Assembly (NCBI RefSeq): GCF_048569485.1 | Contig: NC_134354.1 | Span: 688,903,584 to 688,967,583, forward strand | Source: Anomaloglossus baeobatrachus | Lineage: Eukaryota > Chordata > Amphibia > Anura > Aromobatidae | DNA length: 64,000 nucleotides | Direction: 5' to 3' | Shown here: positions 50,508 to 60,537 of the stretch, in pieces | Numbering within the stretch: position 1 is the stretch's first letter | Layout of the letters: each line of letters opens with the position of its first letter | The notes under the pieces: generated by a model | The model's database searches: none | What the model was told of the DNA's origin: nothing | The model's input: the letters and a program-made list of their open reading frames with translations, nothing else | Translations under genes and position numbers: made by a program

Positions 50508-50805
50508 GGCTGAAAGTGTTGGCACGATTGAAATTGTTCCAGAAAATGAAGTATTTCTCCCAGAAAATTATTGCATGTTTTGTCATACACATGTTCATTT
50601 CCTTTGTTGGAACAACACAAAAAAAACAGAGAAAAAAGGCAAATGGACTTAATTTCACACAAAATCCCCAAAATGGGAAGGACAGAATTATGGGAAGGAC
50701 AGAATTTACGACGAGTGACCCAAAATTCCAGGTCAGAGGTGAAAGAAGCTTGTTGATTGTAATAGGAGGAGATTGATTGCAGTTATTTATTCCACAGGTT
50801 GTTTC
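50508..50805. mobile_element. Internal-deletion derivative of Tc1-like family A
   Basis: The left end CATGGCTGAAAGTGTTGGCA and the next 190 bases match the terminal repeat at 3184. It jumps at about 50740 to GCTTGTTGATTGTAATAGGA, which matches 4330 in the family A transposase C-terminus. No functional gene. Confidence 0.72.
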
Positions 50806-51085
50806 ACCCTTCTGCATCTTCAGGGGGGGCGAAAGAAGCAGAAAGGTGAAACGCGTGTCAAGGGACAGAAGATATGACTTGTGCCAGGTTGCAATTTTCC
50901 ATATATAACATGCTTTTATTGGATTTATACAGTGGATATATATGTGCTGACTCAGAAGCCATTACTCTACATATTTGATTGCATATGTGATAATATGTCA
51001 TATACTTGAAAGGTTTAACTTTATGCACTTGCACCTTATAGTCTAATTGTGTAGCCTCCTCGTATCTCCTCTTCTCACAATTGCA
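50806..51085. repeat. Unclassified repeat with an ACGCGTGTC word
   Basis: Contains AGAAAGGTGAAACGCGTGTC and an AT-rich body. Short and without visible ends. Confidence 0.35.
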
Positions 51086-51089
51086 TCTA

Positions 51090-52290
51090 AATTTTCTCCC
51101 GTGAGTCCCCCATACTGTGGAACGCTCTGCCACAACATATCAGACTCTCGCCTACCTTGAAAAGCTCCAAAAAGGAACCTGAAGACCCACCTTTTCCAAC
51201 AAGCCTACAACCTGCAGTAACCCTCAGTTCGCTATAGCACTGCACCCCACGGGACCAGCAGGGCTTACTCGTCACCTGGCCTGTGGTTTTGTGGGGTTGC
51301 TGTGAATGGCCTGACCCGGCTCCGTGGCCCCGTCGACTACAGGCAAAGAGAGAGTCAAAATAGGGGGAATGGAGGGTTTGCTTTGCAGCGCCACCCGTGA
51401 TATGCGGCCAGGGATTAGCCGTCGCTGCGAGATGTTGCTCTCCTCCGAGGCTGATGGTATCGCAGCTCAGATAGTCCAGCTCCCCACAGGTGGAGCAAGC
51501 CCCGGGGAGGACGGTGGTGACGGTGGAAGGGCCATTTGCTCCAAAGTGCGGGGCGGCGGCGCTGGCAAATCAGTGTCTCACACAGGGGCTGCGGTTCCAG
51601 GTGTTTTACTCACAGTTTGTGTGCTGCGCCCGCATAGTACTGGTCATCGCCATGATGAACCCCAGCCGATCCCGGATGAAGCAGTGGTCACCACCGGTGT
51701 TGTGAAGCATGTGAGACCTTCCTCCTTGCGCCTTGTAGTGTGGGTTCCCGTGGTGTGAAGCTTCTTGGGGACCCTAGTGTCCTTGGTTTTGGTTGCCGTC
51801 CCATACGCAGGCAGCGTGAAACTTGTTATGGACCTGACCGTGGCCATGGCTCATGTCTCTATCTGCTGTTGTGCCCCGGGACTTTTGGTGGTGGGCAATG
51901 GGATGTGAAATCCCCTTCCCCTGCAGATTTGTTAGAATCCATGAAGGTTTCCCTACCCAAGGGCTCTGCACCCTGACTGGCACCGGTCCTGAATGGGCTG
52001 TTGGGGGCTCACCCTCTGGCTACCGAGTTGTTCCTCTGTCTCACAGCTCCACTTGGTCGTCTCCTGCTTCTTTCTCAGTCTGCCCGGTACCCGGTTGGCC
52101 CCTTTGGGGGAAGCCATTCGACTTCCCAGTGATGAGTAAGCCTTGCAGGTCCCGTGGGGTGCTACACGACCATCTCTGCCTTCCGCTACTGTATCCTCAC
52201 CCATCCCTTGTAGACTGTGAGCACTTTTCAAATTTAAATAAAGCGCCATGGAATAAATGGTGCAATAATAATATTTCTTCCCCACCACTT
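51090..52290 (+). mobile_element. Non-LTR retroelement 3' end, split by an inverted-repeat element
   Basis: The plus-strand text at 51105-51230 encodes CGTLCHNISDSRLP-like and LKSSKKEPEDPPFPTSLQP, resembling the C-terminus of LINE ORF2 proteins (LWNSLP...LKTHLF). After a 0.9 kb insertion the 3' UTR resumes at 52163 and ends TAAATAAAGCGCCATGGAAT then AAATGGTGCAATAATAAT, a typical LINE tail. Heavily 5'-truncated. Confidence 0.62.
51243..52162. mobile_element. Unfamiliar 0.9 kb element with about 36-bp inverted ends
   Basis: The left end CCCCACGGGACCAGCAGGGC then TTACTCGTCAC is mirrored on the right by CCCCACGGGACCTGCAAGGC then TTACTCATCAC. It interrupts a LINE tail at CACTGC/TACACG; TGC on both sides may be a 3-bp target duplication. 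The interior is GC-rich with no coding sequence I recognise. Superfamily unknown. Confidence 0.65.
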
Positions 52291-52868
52291 AGTGCAATAT
52301 ATCTTAATATTTTCTTCCTCGTTAGAAGTTGTGCAAATATTTAAGGCAAATTAATTGTTGATAATTTATTGCCTTTATTCCTTTATATTGTGATGCCATG
52401 GGCATTATACAGTAGTGTGAGATGGCAGTGACACAGACCCCAAACAGTCCATATACAGGGAACATAAGGCTTTTATTTCCAGCCTGCCGGATCCCATGAA
52501 ACATATCATATGGTAGACATATTAAATCATATGACATAACCATAAAGACTGGCCTGGCTAGGCACTAACTAATACATCATTCCTCTGTCTGACACTACCA
52601 GGGGTGAATATTGCCCTGACACTCCAGTCGCAGGCCTCCAGCTTGCACCACTGTGCACACCCATGCACTGACTCCAGTCAGTACACACACTCAGCCCCCT
52701 CCACCCCCAGAGACCGTCTCTCTCTCTCTGTCAGACCACGTGCTCAAACAAACACACATTATATGCTATGAGCCCCACCCACAGGTGGAGGTATGTGGAC
52801 ACTCCCATCTCCAGCAACATTCAAACCTGCTCTTGTAATGCCTTTAATCAACCTAGTGGTACTACAAG
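52291..52868. other. No gene seen
   Basis: Mixed sequence with a (TC)n run near 52715. It could be part of an old LTR, but no boundaries can be supported. Confidence 0.35.
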
Positions 52869-53319
52869 TAAGGGCTGCTTCTCACTTGCGAGTTTCTCGC
52901 AGTAGAGCAATGCGAGAAAATCTCGCATTGGAATCGGACACATGTTAGTGAATGATTCAGCTCTCATCTGCGATTTTTTTCTCAGTCCAAATCGGACCGA
53001 GAAAAAAATCGCAGCATGCTGCTTTTTTGCGAGTTTCTACTGCGAGTTTCTCCAATGCAAGTCTATGGGAGCGTGTAAATAATCGGATGTCACGGGACGG
53101 CATTCACACCATCTTAGTGACATCCGATTTTCTAAATACATTTCTCGCATGTTTCCTAAAACACTGGAAACGAGCGATGTCTCCCAATGTCTGTCAATCA
53201 CTATTCCGTGTCAGTCGGTCTCTCCCTCTCGGTCTCTATTCTCTCTCTGTCGGTCCGTCACTATCTCTGTCCCTCTCTCACAGTCTGTCGGTCAGTTTCC
53301 CCCCTCTCTCATACTCACC

Positions 53320-54977
53320 GTTCCCCGATCTCCGGCGCGGCGCTGCACAGCTTTCTCACTGCTCCGGCGGCTTTTACTATTTTGAAAAAGCCGGCCGCTT
53401 ATTAAACAATCTCGTATTCCCTGCTTTCCCCGCCCACAGGCGCCTATGATTGGTTGCAGTGAGACACGCCCCCACGCTGAGTGACAGGTGTCTCACTGCA
53501 CCCAATCACAGCAGCCGGTGGGCGTGTCTATACTGTGCAGTGAAATAAATAAATAAATAATTAAAAAAAATGGCGTGCGGTCCCCCCCAATTTTAATACC
53601 AGCCAGATAAAGCCATACGGCTGAAGGCTGGTATTCTCAGGATGGGGAGCTCCACGTTATGGGGAGCCCCTCAGCCTAACAATATCAGCCAACAGCCGCC
53701 CAGAATTGCCGCATACATTATATGCGACAGTTCTGGGACTGTACCCGTCTCTTCACGATTTACCCTGGTGCGTTGGCAAATCGGGGTAATAAGGAGTTAT
53801 TGGCAGCCCATAGCTGCCAATAAGTCCTAGATTAATCATGTCAGGCGTCTATGAGACACCCTCCATGATTAATCTGTAAATTACAGTAAATAAACACACA
53901 CACGCCCGAAAAAATCCTTTATTAGAAATAAAAAACACAAACAAATTCCCTCATTACCAATTTATTAACCCCGACAAACCCTCCATGTCCGGCGTACTCC
54001 ACGGACCTCCAGCGTCGCATCCAGCTCTGCTGCATGGAGGTGACAGGAGCAGCAGAAGACACCGCTGCTCCGGTCACCTCCACGCAGCTAATGAGATGAG
54101 TAGCGCGATCAGCTGCTGTCAGTCAGGTAACTCGCGGCCACCGCTGAATCCAGCGGTGGCCGCGGGTAACCTCAGTGACACCTCAGCTGATCGCGCTACT
54201 CACCTCAGTTGCTGCTTGGAGGTGACCGGAGCAGCGGTGTCTTCTGCAGCTCCTGTCACCTTCATGCTGGAAGCGACGCTGGAGGTCCGTGGAGTACGCC
54301 GGACATGGAGGGTTTGTCGGGGTTAATAAATTGGTAATGAGGGAATGTGTTTGTGTTTTTTATTTCTAATAAAGGATTTTTTCATGTGTGTGTGTTTATT
54401 TACTGTAATTTACAGATTAATCATGGAGGGTGTCTCATAGACGCCTGACATGATTAATCTAGGACTTATTGGCAGCTATGGGCTGCCAATAACTCCTTAT
54501 TACCCCGATTTGCCAACGCACCAGGGTAAATCGGGAAGAGCCGGGTACAGTCCCAGAACTGTCGCATATAATGTATGCGGCAATTCTGGGCGGCTGCTGA
54601 CTGATATTGTTAGGGTGGGGGGCTCCCCATAACGTGGAGCTCCCCATCCTGAGAATACCAGCCTTCAGCCGTATGGCTTTATCTGGCTGGTATTAAAATT
54701 GGGGGGGACCGCACGCCATTTTTTTAAATTATTTATTTATTTATTTCACTGCACAGTATAGACCCCCCCACCGGCTGCTGTGATTGGGTGCAGTGAGACA
54801 CCTGTCACTCAGCGTGGGGGCGTGTCTCACTGCAACCAATCATAGGCGCCTGTGGGCGGGGAAAGCAGGGAATACGAGATTGTTTAATAAGCGGCCGGCT
54901 TTTTCAAAATAGTAAAAGCCGCCGGAGCAGTGTGAATGTCGTGCAGCGCCGGGGATCGGTGAGTATGAGAGAGGGCT
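53320..54977. repeat. Near-perfect palindrome, arms about 829 bp, 4-bp centre
   Basis: The centre is CCGCTG-AATC-CAGCGG at 54141-54156. Arms run outward through matching landmarks: TACACC/GGTGT blocks, AATAAATAAATAATT versus AATTATTTATTTATTT, and CCGATCTCCGGCG at 53325 versus CGCCGGGGATCGG at 54945. The mirrored frames 53642-53830 (plus) and 54459-54647 (minus) encode 62-residue peptides that differ at two positions (both begin MGSSTLWGAP). I regard these frames as a by-product of the repeat, not as genes. Arms differ by scattered substitutions and short indels. Confidence 0.92.
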
Positions 54978-55228
54978 GCTAACTTCAGTCACTCAGGGGA
55001 TTAGCGGTCACCGGTGAGTCCTTCACTGGTGACCGCTAATCAGGGCGCGGCACAGACAGAGCCGCAGCATGACAATGAAATCGGGTTAAGTTCACCCGAG
55101 TTCATTATGACAGTGCGGCTCTGTCTGTGTCTGCTGTCATCTGCCATTCAGCTCTGCTACATGGCTGTCTGTGTCTGCTGTCAGCGGCCATGTAGCAGCG
55201 CTGAATGGCAGATGACATAGTAAAAAAT

Positions 55229-55283
55229 ACGCATTACACACGCATTACACACGCATTACACACGCATTACACACGCATTACAC
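55229..55283. repeat. 11-bp tandem repeat, five copies
   Basis: ACGCATTACAC repeated five times without change, followed by a partial unit. Confidence 0.97.
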
Positions 55284-55412
55284 ACGCTAGTAAAATCTCA
55301 GAAATAGCATCGCACTTGCGTTGCACTCGCACCTAACGTGAACTAAAATCAGCCGAGTTTTTTTCAGCCCAGTCGGACCGATTTTACTCGCATAGATGTG
55401 TTTCCACCCTTA

Positions 55413-55589
55413 CAGAGTGGCCGGTCACCATCCTACAAAATGTAATATCTATATACATCATGGCCTGGCCCCATGTCAAGCCCCTGTATATTATCTAAAT
55501 TATATTTATACATTTTTTTTGTTAAATAAAGATTAATATTTTAATTTTATAGCCATGTGTTCACGTTATATTTTTTATATTTTCTTATC
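55413..55589. other. No gene seen
   Basis: AT-rich. An AATAAA hexamer at about 55525 has no recognisable gene upstream. Confidence 0.35.
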
Positions 55590-55952
55590 AGAATGATTGT
55601 GCTCCAGTGCACAAGGTACAGTCTATGAAAGCATGGATGTAGGGTTTCTTATGCAAGAATTTCCCTGACCTGAATCCCATCAAACACCTTTGGAATGAAT
55701 TTGGAACTTAAAAATTGCCAGAGACACATTCCTAAATCTTGTAGTCACATTCTCAGAGAGGGAGCTGTTTTAGCTGAAAAATAACAACCATCCCCATATT
55801 AAAAGGAATCTATCTCCAGGTTTTTACCACCTAATCTGAGAGCAGCATAATGTAGGGGCAGAGATCCTGATTCCAGCGATGTGTCACTTATTGGGTTGCT
55901 TAGTGTAGTTTTGATAAAATCACTGATTAATCAGAAGTAGATTATCATTACA

Positions 55953-57660
55953 AGACTACTTGGTGTGCTGCCAGGTAGTCCAGCATATTAATGAGCGCTG
56001 TATAACTGCTAGATCTGCAGCAGAGAAAACATTCATTTTATCATTAGAGGACTACTTGGTGTGCTGCCAGGTAGTCCAGCATATTAATGAGCTCTGTATA
56101 ACTGCTAGATCTGCAGCAGAGAACACATTCATTTTATCATTAGAGGACTACTTGGTGTGCTTGTCGCGGGCGGGGAGGAGGGTGACAACGCTTCGCTCTC
56201 CCACAGCTCGGGCCCGGCCGCCGCTGCTCTGCGGCTACTCCTGCTCGGTGGCTCAAGCGATGGGCCGGATCCCGGGGACTCGAGCGGCGCTCCTCGCCCG
56301 TGAGTGAAAGGGGGCTGATTGTTGGCGGGGGATTTGATTAATGTCCGTGACGCCACCCACGGTTGTGGTGATTCTGGTGCCACCACCGCTGCTCTGTACG
56401 GGGATCCCGGGAGCGGTGACAGGGAGCAGCTGAGTTGGTGAAACTCCCCTCCGTGGGCAGGGGGCTGGCTGTCCCGGGGCCCGGTGATGGGGTTGGGATG
56501 GTTGACAGGCGGGTTATGGGGGCCTGTTGAGGTGCAGGGACACAGGGGCAGCGCTGTGCCGCACGGCACGGAGGTACTCACTCAGCCCAAGGATGATGAC
56601 ACAGTTCACGGTAAACAAGCGGCTGGTTGGACGGGTCCCTCGGACGGCTGCAGTGTTGATGTTCCCTGCAAGTTAGCGGGGACTGTCTTTTCCCTGCACC
56701 TAAATACGGTTGTTGGTAGCGATGGGTTCCCACTGGTAACCCGCTCCCCGACTTGGATATGGGCCGGAGGAGCCCCTCTTTGCCCGCAGGCGCTGGCCCT
56801 GAGGTACTGGTGCCTTGGCGGTGTCCCTCTCTCACGGTTGGACCTTTGCCTTCAATCGGGACTTTGCTGTTTAGAGACCCAGGAGGTCCCCTTCACTGAC
56901 GGATTTGGCAAATTGTACGGCGACTCCAAGCCTTGCCGGGATCCGAAAGGCCCCTGCCAATGGTGCTGGCCTCACTTTGTGTACCGCTCCGGTACCGCCG
57001 GGCCACCACCCGTCCACGGTCCTTTCGGCAACTCCGATCAGCCTCCACTGCAGACGGTCACCGCCGTCTGTCAACCTTGCTGTCTCGTCCGGGGCACACA
57101 CCCGGACGCTCTCCGTCACTTTTGGTTGCTCTACTGCTACTTCACTGCTCTCACCTCCACTCCTCAACTCCTCTCAACTCAACACTCAAACTAGAAGTCT
57201 TTTGTTTTCCCGCCTCCAGGACTGTGAACTCCTCGGTGGGTGGAGACCAACCGCCTGGCTCCACCCCCTGGTGTGATCATCAGCCCCTGGGGGAGGGCAA
57301 GAAGGGTTTGTGTTCTGACTACGGTGTTCTTGCAGGGAATGTGGGGTGTGTGGTGATGTTGTGACCTGTGACCCCTGGCTTGCCCAGGGCGTCACATGCT
57401 CCCAGGTAGTCCAGCATATTCATGAGCTCTGTATAACTGCTAGATCTGCAGCAGAGAAAACATTCATTTTATCATTAGAGGACTACTTGGTGTGCGGTCA
57501 GGTAGTCCAGCATATTCATGAGCTCTGTATAACTGCTAGATCTGCAGCAGAGAAAACAGTCATTTTATCATTAGAGGACTACTTGGTGTGCGGTCAGGTA
57601 GTCCAGCATATTCATGAGCTCTGTATAACTGCTAGATCTGCAGCAAAGAAAACATTGATG
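55953..57660. repeat. 96-bp tandem repeat, about five units, interrupted by an LTR
   Basis: Units start at 55953, 56049, 56145, 57480 and 57576. Each begins with GGACTACTTGGTGTG and a mirrored GGTAGTCC, giving a small hairpin. The third unit is broken by the LTR at 56162-57396. Each unit stays open in one frame (CITARSAAEKTFILSLEDY) only because 96 is a multiple of three. Confidence 0.88.
56162..57396. mobile_element. Solo LTR (family LTR-1), 1235 bp, 4-bp duplication
   Basis: Begins TGTCGCGGGCGGGGAGG and ends CCCAGGGCGTCACA. The 4-bp duplication TGCT lies on both sides (56158-56161, 57397-57400), and the surrounding 96-bp repeat gives the empty-site sequence, so the boundaries are exact. 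A second copy is at 60538-61764. No internal region remains, so it arose by LTR-LTR recombination or never had one here. Fossil. Confidence 0.88.
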
Positions 57661-57849
57661 ACAACAAACAGCTCAGTAAGTGACACATCGCTGGAATCAG
57701 GGTCTCTGTCTCTATATTATGCTGCTCTCAGATGGGGGAGCAAAAACCTGGTGACAAATTCCCTTTAAAGCCTATGGATTTGGAATGAGATGCTGTGTAT
57801 GGGTGTAATGCGTAGGTGTCCCAATGCTTTTGTCCATATGGTGTACGTA

Positions 57850-58740
57850 CGTGAATTTCGAAGAAACTGCCAGCTATGGGCAGTCATCGCCCCCCTTCTG
57901 TAGTGCTGCTGTCCTTGGTGCTGAACAGGGTTAAGCGTACGCCGATGTGGTGCTGAGCTTGGGGCGTGACTGACCTCCATGGGGATGCGATGTAAAATAG
58001 GAGGATCCTTGTCAGTGATCCTCCTCTCCCTCCATCAACGCAATATTCAGCCTCCTACACTCACCCACCCCCAAAGCATCAGAGCAGTGCACCATTGGGC
58101 TCTGTCAGTCTTTTCAAGGGGGAGAATTAAAGGGTCTCTGGGCTCATCATCCCCATCCCCCTTTTACTTTACTCCAGTCCCCTATCTCCCAGAGACTACA
58201 ATTAGCCAGATGGGGACTCTGCAGAAGCTGTGCTAGGAGGCCCTGGGGACACCAGACTTCTGCACTATTGTGTAAGGCGAGGAGAAGACCAGGAAGACGT
58301 CGCTGTAGACTGCTGTGATTAAGGTAACACTTAATGATTTGATGATGTATCTTGCAAAATGCAGCACTGTAGCTTGTGTATGTGCAATATGCATCCATGT
58401 ATCCGGCATGTCCGCCTGCTCCTGGCATCATCCTGCCAATTACAGCCTATAGGAGCCATTTATAGGCTGCTCGGATGCAGATTGGGCTGGTTTTCATCTC
58501 ATTTCATTAATATATTATGTCTTTACGGTGCAGAATCCAAGTGCATTGTACGTCTTCTTCAAGGTTTTGCACATAGGCCTTTTCCCCAATGATGACTGTG
58601 TATGTCTGTTGTAGGGACAGACGGATTGTGCAGCCTCATATTCACTGCCATTGACACACAATGCCGGGATAATGGGGCACACACATCTGATATCAGCATC
58701 GGCAGCGAATAAGGTACATAGTCATGAAAAAAAAAGAGGA
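57850..58740 (+). other. Repeat-poor island, possible first exon of a gene (weak)
   Basis: No transposon is recognised here, unlike the surrounding DNA. A pyrimidine-rich, GC-moderate stretch at 58080-58325 ends GTGATTAAG|GTAACA, which could be a splice donor, and ATGGGGACTCTGCAGAAG at 58210 is followed by an early stop. It could be a 5' non-coding exon and promoter, but nothing decisive supports that. Confidence 0.2.
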
Positions 58741-58754
58741 GCTGTATATGGATC

Positions 58755-58759
<5 letters not shown>

Positions 58760-58812
<53 letters not shown>
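58760..58812. repeat. (TA)n microsatellite
   Basis: An uninterrupted run of about 26 TA units. Confidence 0.97.
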
Positions 58813-58814
<2 letters not shown>

Positions 58815-59420
58815 CAGGAGCAAAGCGGGAAGAGCCACGGAATAAAATGGCACAATATATAAGACTAATGCAATATTTGTCCATGATCCAGATAGTCATC
58901 AGAGCCAGGTACAGGGAGAGATACGACAAAATGGACTCAAGCTTTGGAGAGATGCACCAAAATGGAAGGACGGAGAGAACAGATGGGCTGAGGGGTGGGT
59001 AACAGAAGGATGCCTGACAATCTCACAGATATCGTAGCCAGAAGTCTTCTTTTGTGCGCGCAGCTATGTCAATGTAGGCGGAAAACAAGATGATGGGGAA
59101 GTAGTTAAAAAATCAGGGCTCAGATGTTACTAGTTTTAGTCGATTATAGCGATAGAATCCAATGCAAGAGACGTTACGGGGTTAAAAAGTAAAACTTCTC
59201 GGTCATCTAATTATTAACTATTTATTATATTCACTGAATTTCTCGCCTCTCTTTCTAGTTCAGGCTGTAATTCTGCATTGAGGCAGGAAGGGGCAGTAGA
59301 GGCTCAGCCCAGAATAGGGGGGTGTGGTGGTATCCCAGGAGTTCTACACTCCGCTCATCTATTATCACTCACATTTGTATACCTCCCTGCATTCATCGTT
59401 ACATCTGACATTGTAAATCT
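58813..59420. other. No gene seen
   Basis: Mixed sequence; no repeat boundaries or coding potential recognised. Confidence 0.35.
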
Positions 59421-59672
59421 CAATGTAGCTTAGACAGAAAGGGTTAAAAACTCCTGCGCTGAAGGAATCCGAATAAAATATTTTTTTTTTATTGTCAACG
59501 CGTTTCAAAGCTAAAACGGGCTTCTTCTTCAGGACAAATCATAATACGCTAATATGATTTCTCCTGATGAAAAAGCCGCTTTTGCTGTGAAACGCGATGA
59601 CAATAAAATAATTTATTTTATTCGGATTCCTGCCACGCAGGAGCTTTTAACCCTTTCTGTCTAAAGTACATT
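59421..59672. mobile_element. Palindromic MITE with ACGCGTTTC module
   Basis: The arms (59421-59535 and about 59556-59672) are inverted copies: CAATGTAGCTTAGACAGAAA on the left, and CAATGTACTTTAGACAGAAA when the right is inverted. Each contains CAACGCGTTTC or its variant CATCGCGTTTC and then CTTCTTCAGGA or TTTTTCATCAGG. Arms are about 110 bp with a loop of about 20 bp. No coding sequence. Confidence 0.82.
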
Positions 59673-59952
59673 GGAACTCTACGTGGGTCTTCCGCAGCCG
59701 TTCTCATGCCTACATAGTTGGTTGGTGAACCTATCCCAGTCATTTATAATATTTGCATAAGACCCTATTTTGTGCTTTTCTGGTCCTGTTGGCATTGTTT
59801 GACTGTGTAAATCTGACATTTTGTAGCCACAGGCGAAGAATGGTGCATATGTTATAGTGTCTTCTCGGAGAAAGCAAGAATGAGGCTAATGGACTCCCAC
59901 TCGGTGGCCACGTTGTGTTGTGCGGTGGCCATTGTAAGAATTAGGGAGAGCT
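59673..59952. other. No gene seen
   Basis: No recognisable feature. Confidence 0.35.
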
Positions 59953-59956
59953 TTAA

Positions 59957-60347
59957 GGAACCTGTCATGTTGCACATGCAGTCCGATCGGTGGACAGTAT
60001 GATTTGGAGAAGAAGCTGATCACAATGATATATAGGCTTGTGGGAAAAGATTCAGTATAACTTGCATTTTATTCATTGAAAACTCTGATATTTGTATAAG
60101 AGTCCAGTGGGCGGGCCTAATAGTGACTGACAGCAATGTCTACAAATACACTCATATATGGAAGACTGTTAATAGCTGGGTAGGACCGCCCACTGGACTC
60201 CTATACATAAAAAAGCAGGGATTTAAATTACTAAAATACAAGTTGTAGTGAAACATTTCCCATAAAATTGTCAATCTGATCAGCTCCTCCTGCCCTATAG
60301 CATTCTGCCTGCAGATCAGACACCGTATTCAATAGGACAGGTTCCCT
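59957..60347. mobile_element. TTAA-flanked short element
   Basis: TTAA at 59953-59956 and 60348-60351. Ends GGAACCTGTCATGTTGC and, inverted, AGGGAACCTGTCCTATTG. The inner text GAGTCCAGTGGGCGGGCC is mirrored by ACCGCCCACTGGACTCC. It belongs to the same TTAA group as 29320 and 55803. Confidence 0.75.
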
Positions 60348-60537
60348 TTAAGGGTTTCTGGATCAGTCTCCGTTGCTGAAGAGGGTACCACAGATGACCT
60401 TGCACCTAGAACCTTGATATTATTGTATAGCACTTTTATAGAAACATGTAAGCACTGTATGGCAGTATTCATAGTGTATGGCACCACAGGTATTTGTGTA
60501 ATGCAAGGTGGCAGGAACATTGCACAGAATGTGTATA

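Larger units (their letters stand above)
52869..55412. mobile_element. Large foldback element (2.5 kb)
   Basis: The outer ends read TAAGGGCTGCTTCTCACTTG and, inverted, TAAGGGTGGAAACACATCTA, with GCGAG words nearby, similar in style to the Harbinger-like elements of the window. Between them lie a 1.66 kb palindrome (53320-54977) and an 11-bp minisatellite. No transposase. The target duplication is unclear. Confidence 0.6.
55803..57764. mobile_element. TTAA-flanked element with tandem repeat core
   Basis: TTAA at 55799-55802 and 57765-57768; ends AAGGAATCTATCTCCAGG and, inverted, AGGGAATTTGTCACCAGG. The arms match further in (ATCCTGATTCCAGCGATGTG on the left, CACATCGCTGGAATCAGGGT on the right). 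Its core is a 96-bp tandem array, split by a solo LTR. Without the LTR it is about 0.73 kb. A fragment of a relative is at 18188-18310. Confidence 0.8.
55590..57843 (+). mobile_element. Tc1-like relic, split by a TTAA element
   Basis: Text at 55660-55700 encodes a degraded DLNPI(K)HLWNEF motif, the third catalytic region. The right terminal part at 57769-57843 (CCTATGGATTTGGAATG, then CCCAATGCTTTTGTCCATAT) ends with the Tc1-like terminus GGTGTA. The two pieces are separated by the TTAA element 55803-57764. The 5' two thirds are missing. Confidence 0.7.

Noticed and set aside
53642-54647. Pair of 62-residue frames MGSSTLWGAP...
   Set aside because: They are mirror images within the palindrome. 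Similarity reflects the inverted repeat, and the frames lack any recognised domain.
55229-55283. CRISPR-like array
   Set aside because: Five 11-bp units without spacers; it is a simple minisatellite in a vertebrate genome.
55953-56307. 115-residue frame with repeated CITARSAAE
   Set aside because: Product of a 96-bp tandem array (a multiple of three) running into an LTR.
56484-57364. Long frames in both LTR-1 copies (for example 236 residues at 56484)
   Set aside because: GC-rich LTR sequence with few chance stops. The frames are not preserved between the two copies.
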